Below, piece by piece: positions 26,865-39,537 of a stretch of 64,000 bases of DNA. The position numbers and the translations under genes are program-made. Origin of the DNA: Diprion similis (lineage: Eukaryota > Arthropoda > Insecta > Hymenoptera > Diprionidae); the NCBI RefSeq assembly GCF_021155765.1, contig NC_060116.1, forward strand, positions 11,470,001 through 11,534,000. Reading direction: 5' to 3'. The stretch's first letter is position 1; every line of letters starts with the position of its first letter. The notes below the pieces were generated by a model that searched no databases, had not been told where the DNA came from, and saw nothing but the letters and a program-made list of their open reading frames with translations.

Positions 26865-26885
26865 TGACGTCACGCCATTGACTCA
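26865..26885. promoter_or_regulatory. CRE (TGACGTCA) with adjacent AP-1 site (TGACTCA)
   Basis: A perfect CRE at 26865-26872 and a perfect AP-1 heptamer at 26879-26885, start points 14 bp apart. Both are bZIP-type sites. The pairing suggests an enhancer or promoter element, but no transcript is visible. Confidence 0.35.
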
Positions 26886-28014
26886 GCCCAGAAAACCAAA
26901 CAAAAACTATTTCCGGCCTAAGTAAACGAACTGGCCGAGGCGTACGTTCTTGACTATGGACTTTAGCCAGTCTTGGAGAGATACAACAGATCATTTATTC
27001 GACTCGCAGTAATATTCTGGAAAATATGCTGCCTGTACAGCGTCAGTCATCAAGTACGTGTAATACAACATAACGGGGAATCGTATATATATATATCGGT
27101 TGTGCAGGTATACGGTGAATTTCATCCGTATCAAGAAACGCTCGTATAGGTATAATGTATGTAGGAAGAAAGTCGAGCAGCGCATTTTACCATCACTGCT
27201 CGAATGGATGGAAGCAAAACAAAAATAAAATAAAACAAAAACATTCGAAACAAAGTGAATTTAAACGGTTGGTTTAATTATTTCGTTATGAGATATTTTT
27301 TGCAATTCATTTATCGAACGTGTCTCGCAAAAACGAAATACGGATCAAGGACAATTTAATTCAAGGTCCTGTTTACTGCAGGGACAGCGATGCATTGTGT
27401 CCCATTGACAAAAATCGCACCTACAGAACGAGAAAAACTATTTTCATTCGCGTCGAATGAACAATGGCGAAAATAATTGTCAGAGAATTACGCGGCCTGC
27501 AGTGCTGCTCCGACAGAAGAAAAGGTGCTCGAACTCAACAGAAATAACCTAACGCAACCTCGGGTCAATATCGCAACGGACCCTTAAAGACTTACAGTCT
27601 ACGTTTTCGTACACGGTAGTACAGCGGCACGAACGGCATCGCTTTTTTCCACGAAAGGTTAGTAGAGAAACCGGATTGATTTTCTCCGGCTAGCCGGCGC
27701 TGCTGTGACGTGACAAAATGGCTGAACATGCCTCGAGCTATTGTATACCGGTTCAAGTATTGATCAAATAAAACGTCTTTCTTTTTTTCCAAACACGTTA
27801 AAAAACTAATCCCGGTCATGTGTAAGGAGAAAAAATAACGATATGCGCTGGAACGATTTATCCGCAAACACTTAGGAATTAGATTATTTTAGGCAGTTTG
27901 TTCCAAGGGAATTGCCCCGGATCTAACAGAAATACATAGACTCGGTATGCGGCAGGTCGGGGGGGAGGGGGGGCTACTTGGCAACAGCGCGACATGGTTG
28001 CCAGACGTCGGCCG

Positions 28015-28024
28015 GTGACGTCAC
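28015..28024. promoter_or_regulatory. CRE palindrome GTGACGTCAC
   Basis: A perfect 10-bp palindrome. It is flanked by imperfectly mirrored CGGCC arms, just after a G-rich stretch (about 27960-27972). Confidence 0.35.
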
Positions 28025-30448
28025 ACGGCCACAACTCGAGGCACGTACTCGGGAGCAGCTAAGCGTGACTTACATTGGGAGAAACATTAAAATGTCACGA
28101 TCTGTTTGAAATCGTATTTATTTTCCCCGTGGATTTGAAAGAAGAATACCTACATAACAATACAAAAATGATATGTTGTACGGTAAACTTGGTGGATGTA
28201 TCATTTGACGGGAATACTCTGAGTCGTACTTGTTGTTCTGAAAATTTTTTTCATCGAAACGCTGGGTTATCAGAGGAGATCATTATCTGAATAACCGCAC
28301 ATGCGTACCGGTAGCTACAGAGATAAGATATATATTATACGTATGAAATATGAACTAAATTATACGTACAGATACAAATATACTTGTACGTTTATCTCCC
28401 AGTACTACGTGTTACATCATTTGTAATTATTTCGTATTCAACGTTTTCTCCTCTCTCTTCCCCCCTTTCGGAGAAAAGACAAGCGAATAAAATTGAAAAT
28501 AAAAAGATAAAAACAAAAAACAAAAAACAAAAAAAGACGAAAAGTCAAACGGCAACCATTTGCAGAAACAGGTTTTCATTCACATCAGGACCAACCTGCG
28601 TGTGGAATCTTTTGATCACGTGGATACCAAATTATACGTATATATGTCAAAGATTTCAAGGTCATTCAATTTCAGACCCCGTTGCATGGCAAATAAAATA
28701 ATATATAACACCCGTACGATATGTATAATACATATGTATATTATATACGCATGTGCACATTCGTATCGCGTGTGTAAATATATACGTGAAATAAAAATTA
28801 TCTGTAATAGGCGTTCAGGTATATGCATATACCTATGTATACGTATGTATATGCACAGGTGTTACTAGTATGTCACCTATATATCAACATGAAAGTTCGT
28901 AAAATACATAACAGATATCTACGGACGTGGGTTTAATTTGGTCCTCATACGATATCGTCGCCATTCGTTTTGGCAGTCACGCGCGAGATAAGGTCGGAAG
29001 AAATTCGTCAGAAGAAAACGCACGTGATTAGCGATGAGCGCTACAAAAACAACACTGACGCTTATTCATAGTTTAATATGTGTTCAATACATGTGGCTGT
29101 GCTTTGGTTTGCTTTCGGGTAAAAGTGAAAAAGTACGCAATATATATATGCATGCACATAGCGCAGCCCCGTGCATGCATTACAATCATCTATAGACCTA
29201 CATGTATGTTACGCTATTCATGGCTGTACGAAAATTGCACAATATATGTATGCATACGGGAAAAACTTTACTACACTTGATAAGTATGGAACGAGTCACG
29301 TTACAAGCACGTGCGGACCACGAACAGTTCGAACGTCGAATGATGTCAGAGTGATGTCATCAAAGACGCTAAGATGGCGGATATGGTATACTGATATGCG
29401 TGACGCTGAATTTTGTGCTGGTGAAAAAATTCATGCTTAAAACTCTATTCGCAGATTTTCATATTTTACGTACAAGCATGTCTTTAAATGTCTGCTGCAG
29501 GTTAATGATTATAAGATGCGATTCACGTAACACGTAAAATAAATCCTTATCGCATGACGATATAAGTACGATAGAAATTGATATAGTATTATGTCTATGA
29601 TAGATGGTGCAACGATATCGCGCGGAATTGAATGTTTAACGGTGACGCGACGGCACGGGTCCGCTCAAATTACCATAATACGCTATGCTGGCGGACTAGT
29701 CGCATGTATTATAATTTGCAGGAAATTGGATTAACGCCCGAGACAAGGAGCCCCTCGTGACATTCGACGCCTCTCACGACGAAATCGTATAAAAAGTCTA
29801 AAAGCCGGTCAACGACATCAGACTAGTCGGGTAAATAAGTTGCATAACTCGCCCGAGTGTTCCGCTTGCATTCAATTCGATATTGTATTAACAAGAGCGG
29901 CGCAGCGAAAGTCAGGGGACTGTGTGCACTATGTATACGTTACTATCGGACCCGTTATCACCAGCCTCTTATCGCGCTCCGAGAAAAAGCGATAAAATTA
30001 TTATATACACAGCTCGCTCGCCGTACTTGTAGCGACGGGCAGGGCAGCACGTTACCCACAATTACCGAGGAGTTCACTCTTTTCTGCTGTTCTTCGCTAC
30101 ATTTACAACCACGGAACAGGAAAAAGATAACTGCATCAAAACGGAATTGCAACTACAATACGCGAATGCAATTTAAAAGTAAAAACTTACAAGCGACCCT
30201 GAGTTTACGGCGTCAGTTTAGCTATAATGATGGGTAGAATATTAACGGGGATTACCGTTCACCGTTGTTAAATTTATGTCATTTCTAGAATCGCCTGTCT
30301 TTTACAAACCATTTAAATTCTGCATCATGGCTTTTACCTAAGATATGGATGTATAATATATACAGTAATTTCGGGTATGAGTTTATTGGTCGGTAATATC
30401 GGTAAGATTATAACGGGGTGATCATTACGGTCTTCACAGTAGGGTACA

Positions 30449-30540
30449 TTAATCCTTCGCGGTCACCTAGGGTCGATACGACCCCAGAAACCAATGTATT
30501 TCTTATGGTAAGAAAGATAACAGTGACCGCCAAGGGTTAA
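30449..30540. mobile_element. TTAA-flanked miniature element (piggyBac-like MITE candidate), 92 bp
   Basis: The segment begins with TTAA then TCCTTCGCGGTCAC. It ends, read on the other strand, with TTAA then CCCTTGGCGGTCAC. The terminal inverted repeats agree at about 16 of 18 positions. Just inside the left end is the near-palindrome GGGTCGATACGACCC. TTAA target duplications and CCCTT-type ends are typical of piggyBac-family elements. There is no coding capacity. Assignment to the superfamily is inference. Confidence 0.6.
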
Positions 30541-30790
30541 CGGGGTGCCCTGGTCGATTTAGACGTTGAATACATTTCCAAATATCGAAGCTCGCGTATC
30601 TCAAACACGAAAAAGGCTGAAAGCCGGATTCGATACAAGATTCTGAACAAAAACACTCCAACATATTTTTATTTGAGGCAGAAATAAAGAAAGTTAAGAC
30701 CCTTTCCGCTTTTGAGATACGTGGACTGCGAGACTCGGAGATATAGGTATACATCACGTCTAAAACCGACCAGAGCGGGCACCCTCTTAA
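30537..30790. mobile_element. Second TTAA-flanked miniature element, 254 bp, abutting the first
   Basis: It shares the TTAA at 30537-30540 with the neighbouring element and ends at a TTAA at 30787-30790. The left end reads TTAACGGGGTGCCC, then TGGTCGATTTAGACG. The right end, on the opposite strand, reads TTAAGAGGGTGCCCGC, then TCTGGTCGGTTTTAGACG. Weaker mirrored similarity continues inward, for example CGTATCTCAAA on both arms, so the whole unit is a degenerate palindrome. This looks like a non-autonomous TTAA-specific element with long imperfect arms. Confidence 0.6.
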
Positions 30791-32290
30791 CACTGCATTG
30801 TGAGTTAAAGTTGAAACGGTAAAATCTGTGAATTGCAAAAGAAAATTATTCAGCCCGGTGCTAAATACGAAACGAAACGGCAGATACGATCACGTGATTT
30901 CACGAGAACCTATAATTGTAGTGAATAGTTATCGTGCCCATACCAATCACAGATCGTCTCAACGAAAATGATCACTGTTTATTTGAAGAAACGAAAGTTC
31001 CATTAGCCGTTGAATGCCGCGCCGGGGCCCCCGATTTACACGGAGAACGTGAAATAAGGCCTGCTGTAGGATCGATGAAAATAGTAGAAATGTACCGCGA
31101 TTCCCCAGTATAGGCGTGTGTTTAACGTGCGTTCATACATGTCGGGTTGCACGAGCAAATCACTGCACGAACGGCGCGACCAGGCATGGCAATGCATGGT
31201 ATGGAACATGGAACTCTAAACTCCGTTGCGGTATCATAATATTGTGGCGTTTTAAAGAGAGCGTGTATAAAACCACGACGGTATGACCCAAAAACGCAAA
31301 CGCGTTATCGCCGCGCTGTTTTCTCGAGTGTAAAATGCGGTAGTGTGGTCCGTGGTCCCTCCTCCTCTTCACCTCAGCCATGGCGAATCGCGCGCTCGCC
31401 TCGATTCCCGGCTACGTGTCTCCCCCCCTCCTCCCCCTCCACACCGCCTCGGCTCTAGTCTGACGTCTTCTCGGCGCGCATGCGCGCCAATTATGACGTC
31501 GTATTTTATGACGCCACAACGCCCGATTGGCGGAGAGAGCTCGTCTGGTGGAGGCGCAGGGGTGTCACCCGTCGCCCGCTTTGCCGCCGCATTCTCCAGC
31601 GTTCGTCTCTGCGTACGGTTGCGTACGGCTGCGTCGCGCGTGGCTTTTTCCCTACCGCCCCGAATCGCGACTACTCATTTCGTTTCATACAACCGATTTC
31701 GCGTTCGCAATCGCTGAACCGAATTATATCTCTCTCACCTGAGTGAGTGACTTACACGCGCGGTATTCGAGTGGTGATTATTACTGACCGACGTTTAATA
31801 ATCGGAGGTTTTTTCCCCCGGAGTGATATATTGTACTAACCGTGCCCCTTACTTACCTTAACCGCGTGTGATCGCTATTGATTGGATTGAGAAGCGGCGT
31901 AGTTTACGAATCGTCGCTGTTTCATCGTCACCGGGCTGATTATTTAGTACGGTGCTGAGAATTATCTGAGGAGGAGAAAATAAAAGCGAAAATATAAACA
32001 AGATAAAGAAGAAGAAAAGTTCTGTGGTGTGTTAAACAATATAAGTACGCGGCGTTTCTTTTTTTAAACTATTATTATCATTATTATTGCGTGTTTGTTT
32101 CACTGGGTTTACAATTGTGCGAATTAATTTTCTCAAACTTGGTTGAAAATAATTTTATTATAAATTCTCTACAACATACTTCGGAGGATTCTGTTATACG
32201 CGTTGACTCGTGTTAAAGTAAGATGTGCTAGAGGGTGAATTATAATCTCATATTCGAGAACCGAATCAGGCAAGAAAACCGGAAGCAAAG

Positions 32291-35200
32291 ATGATGGGAA
32301 AACGTACGCAGTGTTACCTCTGCGATCTTCCCAGAATGCCCTGGGCGATGATAATGGACTTTTCCGAGCCCGTCTGCCGAGGCTGCGTCAACTACGAGGG
32401 CGCGGACAGGATAGACTTGGTCCTCGACTCGGCCAAGCAGCTGAAAAAAGCACACGGCTTTCAAGACACGAGACCGTCGGCATCGAAAACTTATAGAACC
32501 TCCAGTCATACGGAGCACAACGGAGGCTCGAATCTGGACGTTCTGCCGATACAAAATACGCCTCAGAGTCACTCGAGGCACCATAGCATACCGGGAAGTG
32601 GATACTCTCAGATGCACCATAGAAACTCGATAACCGAATTCAACTCGAGTTCGCGACAGCAGCAGCAGCAACAGCAACAACAACAACAGCAGCAGCTATC
32701 GAGGCACGAAGATACGCACGATATGACAAACGGGATGCGAAGCAACGTACGAATCACTGCTAACGCACATCTGGCCGCTGTTGCTCACCACGTTAATCTC
32801 AGCCATACCCGGGGTATATCGGGGTTGAAACGAGGCATCTCGGCCATCGATGAGGACGAGCATACCTCCGAGAAAAGGTTGTCCCTCGAGGAGCAACATC
32901 CGGTTCGGCCACCTTTAACCAGGGGTGACTCTTTGCCCGCCGTCAGTCTGGCCGTTAGCTACGTTCAGGATAGAAACAAGGAAAAGCACCCGGTCAGAGC
33001 GCCGAGTTTCGATACAGCTACTACCTTCAAATCGAACGGTAAGTTGAGTCTCCGATTCGCGGAAAGGGGGACGTGTTACTCCTCTCACGACGATCGGATC
33101 ATTCGCGCGGTTGACGCGCCGAGTTATTGATCATGGAAAAACAACAACTCGCACATTCGCAATCTTGCGATCTCGATTCGAGACAATCGTGTAAACGAAG
33201 CTCTTGGAATTTACGATTAATTACCCGCGTTACCTTCCTAGGCGGGCCACGATGCTAGTCAAGATTGTAGGCGCATTTCGATTATATTAGAGAGGGAAAA
33301 AAGTCTTCATGTACTCTGATAGATGGGGGAGGAAACAGGTTTTCAAAGAAAGTAGTTTACAACTATTCGAAATTACACGCGAATCCCCGAAAAATCTGTC
33401 TTCTCTATTTCTCAGTCCCCACATCACAATCTCATCCACGTTCGTTACTTACTTATTGATCGACTCCGCATAACTTTAACGATGACACGTATGAATTGCC
33501 GTATACGAACTACGAGTGCACGTGTTTAGGACGACAAAAAAGCGTTGTACTGACCTGTGACGTCAGATGGCCGTGTGACGTCACGATCACGTATGTTTAG
33601 ACCAATGAATGAACCTGTTGTTGCTTCATACTTTATGCATATTGAGTTCAGATACCCTGGTTTTCAAATACATACTATGGTTGAAATGAAGTTGAAACTG
33701 TAAATTATCGTTGCAATACAAATCGATCACGTTGTCTGTCTGTAACGGTTGCTTTAGCAGAGAAAAATAAGTTATGCACCATGAATTTGAAGGAAATTAT
33801 GTGTGATACACACAGTGTATCTTTCGTACAAGGTTAATTTGTTTCATCTTTTATTTGCGCTCACATCGTGTATTTTAAACGCTTCACCGAATAAAGATGC
33901 AGGATAACCTTGAATCGTAACGGTTGTTTAGTCAGTAAAGACTTTCTACTATGACCTTAACACAGCGTCGAAATATTAATTGCTTTCGCATACTGTCGAC
34001 GTATACCTACAATGCGTGAACGTGTACAATCGTTGTTACGATGATTATTGTTGCTGTTTTCATCATCATTTTCTACTCCGCGTGCCGTAACGTCTTTCCC
34101 AGGTTCCAAGAATTTTCTAGTCGCGGTCATTGCATTGATGGTTTTTTTTTTTTTTTCTTCATTATTAATTAACCTTCAAGTGACTTAGAACGTTGACCCG
34201 ATACTCTCTGCCGACAACAAGGTATGAATAAGAAATTAAAACAAAGCGGAATGGTATAGTGTGTTTCAGTAAGTGAATTCATCCTCTTGTTTCACCAACA
34301 TCCGCTAGTTTAATATTCCTTCGAACACTAATCGCCAGTCGCTGCAATTGATAATGAAATTCTTCGTCTCGTATAAAATATTCATTTCAAATCTCCTCAA
34401 CTTATACATAAATAACCAATTTCTCGGGATGATTTCCTTTGACCCGACCATCATCACCCCGATTGGATGGGAAAAGATAAATGCGCGGCATGATTCTGCT
34501 AGTTTCAGAAAACAATTTCATTCGGCAAAGAGCTTCGACGGTCTCGGTTTGTTTAGCTTTCTTTTACCATTTTTATATCCGAGGTTACTATTTCCGCTCT
34601 AAGATACGCCCAGCTAGCATACGCTTGTGCCTGTTTAAAAATAGCCAGATGCTGGCAAAGATCGGTCTCTGGAAATAAACGGACGTCATGAAAGGAAACG
34701 TTGAATTAAGCAAATAGATTTTCAGGAATTGTGCTGTAATTGCGTGATATCAAAAACTACGATGACGATGATGTTTTCCCAAATATTGAAAAATTCAAAC
34801 AAAGTACGTAATTTAATTTGTATGCGCGCGAACGATATATTTCTAATTGTACATAAATTTCAGTTGTATAGGTACATAAATCTGCGTACAGTATGTAATC
34901 GTTGAGTAATTTATACAAATGGAAAATCGGCCGATTTTCCTTTGTATAAAAATTTCACACTATCTTTCTTGCGACGTGTGAGATTTGCCTAATCGCGATA
35001 ATCATAGATAAAAGTATGCGAGTGATCTGCAGAGTTATATTTGTATTATATCACCAGCGAAGCGATCCATGTACGCACGGTACATATAATAAATATATAT
35101 ACCATCTCCAGAAGCTCTACGTCATTGAGAGGCGTAGTTAAGGGGAACGAGGGAGAGCATCCGAGATACATCAAGCCAAAGCCGTACGCAAGGAGGCAAT

Positions 35201-35333
35201 TTACTTTCGAAACAAGGCCACTATCGAACGACCACGACGACGACGACGGGTGGTGACTAAGCCTTTGCTGGCGCCCGCTACGCCGCGCCGTCGCTGCCGC
35301 CTACAACATCTGTTGCCAGTTACACACATAAAC

Positions 35334-35372
<39 letters not shown>

Positions 35373-38300
35373 AGAGAGACGCGTACAACGGAGGAACGAA
35401 GCGTCGCGCCGACTACCGCCTGTGCGGACGCTTAGCGTCGCAGCCCGATACGAGGGACGAAAGGCGATGGCGCGCGCGCGCGCACGTGTTGTGCAAATAC
35501 ACGTATGTATGTACGCTTCATCGGTAGCCCGCAAGCGAGCCGTCCGGCCTATCCATCCAGCAGCCTAGCATCGATGTAGGTATGTGCACGAGTATTCGAG
35601 GATATCCATCAGCAGCCTGTGCAGCGGCGTTACATTGAAATAACCGCGTCACGGAAAAATACCGATCACACGTCTCTGCAGTGGCAGGGCAGGCCGCTGC
35701 TTGCGACTTGCCTGCTGACTATCTGTCCGTTGGCTCTGGTCACGCCTAAGATCTGCTCGCGATGAATGCCGCTCTTTTTCTTTCCCTCTATTTTATTTTT
35801 GTGCAGGCGCACACATACGTGTACACCTGTCTCTCTCTGGTCTGCCTATCTATCTCTCTGCGTATACCTATCTCGTTTACGCATCGACGTATATCCTGGT
35901 ACGATCTCTTTTACCAACATCATCATAGTCACTAGGTCTAAACTCTTTTATTTACTATACTTACGTATGTTGTTTATGCGGAAAAAAATTATTCCATGTT
36001 GTTTCAGATACATTCCTTATTACTTGCATGTACAGATACACACTATAATATATCGTAACCAATATGTTTCTTCGCGCATGTATGTACGTCAAGCGTTTCA
36101 GAGACGTCATTTTTAAAAGGAAATTTAGATACAAGTTTTTTTCCTTTATTTAGTCTCGTTTGACGAAATTTATCAAGATCCACGTTGTTATCCGAGGTCA
36201 TTAAATGAGCAACGGTTCTTTTAACCCAGAGCTTGTGCCGCTGCCATGTGTAAACATTATTTTAACGTTGCTATAGGTTTGCTGCTATTTCTTACGTCAT
36301 CACCTTTTAAATTAAATATACTCGGTCATTTTGTTACGTAGCCGCCGCCGTCGTCGTCGTCCCCCACCTCCTTTCATTCGAGTGCAGAAGGGAGGTGAAG
36401 ATGAGTGACGATGACAAGCATATTACAAAAGCTAACCACAGTCACCGTACGGCAAAGAGGGTTAAGCAACAATGCCACATTTTCCTACCCCAACCGATAC
36501 GTTCGTTTTCGCAGAATACCGCCGTCTGACGTCGAACAACCGCTTACTTCTATATGCATTTTCAATATCCGTGCCGCGATGATTTTTTTAATGTCGTGTA
36601 TTATATAGTATTTTTACTATCTTTCTATAACTTGAATGATTAATTACGATGCTTTTTTCATCGTCAGGTTAATTCTTCTGCTATCGAAATTCTATATAAG
36701 TTCATGGTTGAGTCGACGATTGTTGATGATGGAGCGGACGTGAGAATTATTTGTTGTAAAAATTCAATATCATGTAAACGGAGGTAGAAAAAGTGATGCT
36801 GAGTTGAATATTATAGGGATGGAAAGAAAGAAAGAAAGAAGAAAGAGGGTTGTAACTGGAAATGCGTAAAAAGTAGGCGTACTGCAATGAATAAATCATT
36901 GACATTCCTTCAGGTTCGATATGAATGTCGTGACATGCATAATAAATCATGTAAATAGTATAATAGTAAAATAGTAATGAGCACCATTGTGTTCCTAATA
37001 GAAAAGGTCTCCTCCCAGACACATTCATCTTTGAATACAAATTCGAGAAAATGAATTTCAAGTCACGAACGATGAATTCAAGGTGCTTGACGTTCCTGCC
37101 ATGAGGTCTTGCGCTGTGAGGATACCACGCCAAGTTTTCGAATTTTTTCCGACGTAAATAATTTTATACGCGACACAAGTGATTAAAATAAAAATAAATA
37201 AATAAATTGGCTAAACATTAGAGTAGGTCAAACTACCTTCAATCAGTCAATTATAATCTATAAGATTGCGAATGTGTGCGGTAATCATTTGGTTGAAACA
37301 AATAATTGCTTTTTGTTTATTCAAAAATTTGTTCCCACGAACGAGTTGTATAATTTTTTTATAAAACCTTTTTTATTTCAGGCGCATATGTTGGCGCAAC
37401 AACAATTCCTCTAGCAGCTGCTAATGTTGCAACAAATGGAGGAGGTGGCTCACCTCTTCGCCCAAGAACAAGTCCTCCGCCTCCTCCTCCTCCTCCTCAG
37501 GAAGGAAACGGAGATAATACCCAGACAAACCATCATCAGGTTAGTACGTATTCCATGAGAGTGTAGATTTTTCGTTACTACAGAATATTCCTATTTCTTT
37601 TTCGGTTCCAATTTTATTTGAAAAGATTTTTTTTATTTGATTGTGATAGTTGAGTTCGTTAAACAAATAATGATATTTGAATAAAAATCTGTTTTCCTGC
37701 CATGAAAAAGAGGGCACCACGGGTTCAGTCAAAAGGGATTTAATAAAGCATCCGTACATTAATCCAAATATTAACACCAAAATCCATAACTGTTTTATGC
37801 TGAAAATTTAATCGCGTTCGGACATATTCTGTGGGCAAATTCTGATAGTTTAATTTGCAAAAGCAAAGAATCATCGCGAATAGGTACTTGATAACATCCG
37901 AGGTATAAAATAAGTTGAAAATAGCATCCGTTGATCGTTTGTTACACCTTTCATGAAAATGTGTTGGTTTTTAGAGTATGGATAAGATACGCGAGTTTTG
38001 TACATACATGTGAGTTAGTCAGTTATCTAAAAATCTTCTTTACGCAACTGGACCTTATCTCTGATTTGATAAGATTTTTGATTGCCAGAGGATTATAGGA
38101 TTTTTTATACAGATCGTACGCAAGTGGAGTGACGCAAATTGTTATCCTGTAGATTACTTTCTGTGAATTTTATGATTAAATGTTGCAATGGAAATTGTAG
38201 AGTGCAAGATAAGCCTGGGAGTTTTCAAGGTATCTGATGTTTTTGCATTACACGCAAACTGAAAATAATATCGCAGGAACTGAGTTTTAATATTTCGAAA

Positions 38301-39537
38301 ATTAGTTTTATAACATTTCTTATGTCTTGCGCATGTGCTAATTGAGGCACAAATAATACCATAAATTGTATTCTAATTACTGTACATACTATTTTACCTC
38401 GCAAGAGATAACACTGACACTAAATGTACTCATAACTTACTTTGGAAAGATAGGTCCTGTCACTAATTAATCCGAAATTTTATTTCCAGGGAACAGCAAG
38501 TGGCCCATCCCCAATGGCCGCCTTAATGTCCGTCGCTGATAATCTGACATCTCCTGAGCCAGTGCCACAGCCCCCAAATAATCCAAGTCCAACTAGCCGA
38601 AGCCCACCAACAACGGCAGCGAATGCTCAACAACGCAGTGCTTCGCGGGGTTCTCAGCACAGTCCAAATAGCTCAGGTTGGTAGCTTTACGATTGGATCT
38701 GCAAATTTTTTTATTCAAGTTTTTATAACTATAAGATCAATATTTTCTTGGACCCAATTTCAAAGAGTACAAATCAAATACCAATAACTCAGCAGTATAG
38801 AAAGTCATAGTTATTTTATTTTTTTCAAACATATAGTATTCAAATTAGTGAGAAATTTTCTAGTTCCGCTGATAGAGATTGCGTGCAAAAAAGAAATTGA
38901 GAAAAAGGCATTAAAGTAAAATTTCAGTAATTATATCTGCCTGCTTTTTAGGGTCATCAGGCAGCAGAAGGTCTAGTGGTTCTAGACATGTATCTTCTAC
39001 AACAGTAACAACTTCTTCCGAAGGTGCTGTAGCGCAGGCCACGGGAGCTGAACCTGTTTCAACACCAACGCTAAAGTGCACCTTGTGCCAGGAACGCCTG
39101 GAGGATACACACTTTGTCCAATGCCCTAGTGTGCAACACCACAAGTTCTGTTTTCCATGCAGCCGTGACAGCATCAAGCGACAAGGCGCCGGAACAGAGG
39201 TGAGATTTCGAACCAGAAATATATTTTATTCAGAATCACAAACTGTGATAAATAATTAAATTTTTACGCAAGTGAGAAATTTTAATACCTCAAACAATCT
39301 CTGTTATAGAATCACCAGTAAATTATTATAAGTGCTTCGATATACACGTATTTTGCGTATTTAAAAACACTCTAATTGTTCTAATTGTTGTTTCAGGTCT
39401 TCTGCCCAAGTGGTGAAAAATGCCCGTTGGCAAACAGCACAGTTCCTTGGGCCTTTATGCAAGGTGAAATAGCGACTATCTTGGGAGAAGACACGGCAGG
39501 CTCTGGTCTAAAAGTAAAGAAAGAGCGAGAAACTTAA
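32291..39537 (+). CDS. IRF2BP: Interferon regulatory factor 2-binding protein family co-regulator (complete)
   Basis: Five exons (32291-33038, 37382-37539, 38490-38676, 38952-39199, 39397-39537) join in phase to 493 aa. The N-terminal IRF2BP zinc finger is intact (Cys 8, 11, 29 and 32; [20 protein letters not shown] then [12 protein letters not shown]). The C-terminal C3HC4 RING-like domain spans about residues 406-475 ([53 protein letters not shown]). It is split by the exon 4/5 boundary. Between them lies a disordered region with a 13-Gln run (residues 123-135) and a Pro/Ser-rich segment with seven Pro in a row. Family members are nuclear transcriptional co-regulators; insects normally carry a single gene. 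The ATG has a second Met directly after it. The 5' UTR is probably within 31.7-32.29 kb. Two CRE sites lie in intron 1. Confidence 0.95.
32657..32695 (+). repeat. CAG/CAA (polyglutamine) tract in IRF2BP exon 1
   Basis: Thirteen consecutive Gln codons, mixed CAG and CAA, encode residues 123-135 of the IRF2BP protein. The CAA interruptions should reduce slippage. Confidence 0.95.
33558..33565. promoter_or_regulatory. CRE palindrome TGACGTCA, first of a pair in IRF2BP intron 1
   Basis: A perfect CRE about 520 bp after the exon 1 donor, paired with a second site at 33575-33584. Confidence 0.4.
33575..33584. promoter_or_regulatory. CRE palindrome GTGACGTCAC, second of a pair in IRF2BP intron 1
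   Basis: The extended palindrome starts 17 bp after the start of the previous CRE. Two perfect sites this close are unlikely by chance in AT-rich DNA and suggest CREB/ATF control of the IRF2BP locus. Confidence 0.4.
35339..35379 (+). repeat. GA dinucleotide microsatellite in IRF2BP intron 1
   Basis: About 14 GA units, an A-rich interruption, then four more units, inside a GC-rich intronic island. Confidence 0.85.
37540..38489 (+). other. IRF2BP intron 2
   Basis: A 950 bp AT-rich intron bounded by donor GTTAGT and acceptor TATTTCCAG. Nothing else was recognised in it. Confidence 0.85.

Larger units (their letters stand above)
18023..32290. other. 14 kb gene-poor region upstream of IRF2BP
   Basis: No protein gene can be supported. 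The sequence alternates AT-rich stretches, full of TACGTA/ATACGT words, with GC-rich islands near 20.5-21.2, 25.9-26.1, 26.85, 28.0 and 31.3-31.7 kb. Four perfect CRE palindromes, several microsatellites and two TTAA-flanked miniature elements lie here. The last island, about 31340-31720, and the following 570 bp are the likely promoter and 5' UTR of the IRF2BP gene. Non-coding RNA genes could be present but cannot be recognised by eye. Confidence 0.45.
33039..37381 (+). other. IRF2BP intron 1
   Basis: A 4.34 kb intron with donor GTAAGT and acceptor TTTATTTCAG. It holds two CRE palindromes near its start, a GC-rich island at about 35100-35750 with a GA microsatellite (possible alternative promoter), and a 42-codon open frame at 36401-36529. 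No recognisable gene was found. Confidence 0.6.

Noticed and set aside
29857-30237. 126-codon plus-strand open frame
   Set aside because: No recognised motifs, no acceptor or donor fit to neighbouring genes, and composition matches surrounding non-coding DNA.
31343-31746. Three overlapping plus-strand frames of 71-124 codons
   Set aside because: They lie in the likely CpG-rich promoter of the IRF2BP gene and overlap in three frames; there is no coding signature.
36401-36529. Small open frame [20 protein letters not shown]... (42 aa) in IRF2BP intron 1
   Set aside because: It has a reasonable start context and hydrophilic start, but no donor in the phase needed for IRF2BP exon 2 and no recognisable homology, so it is left as a curiosity.
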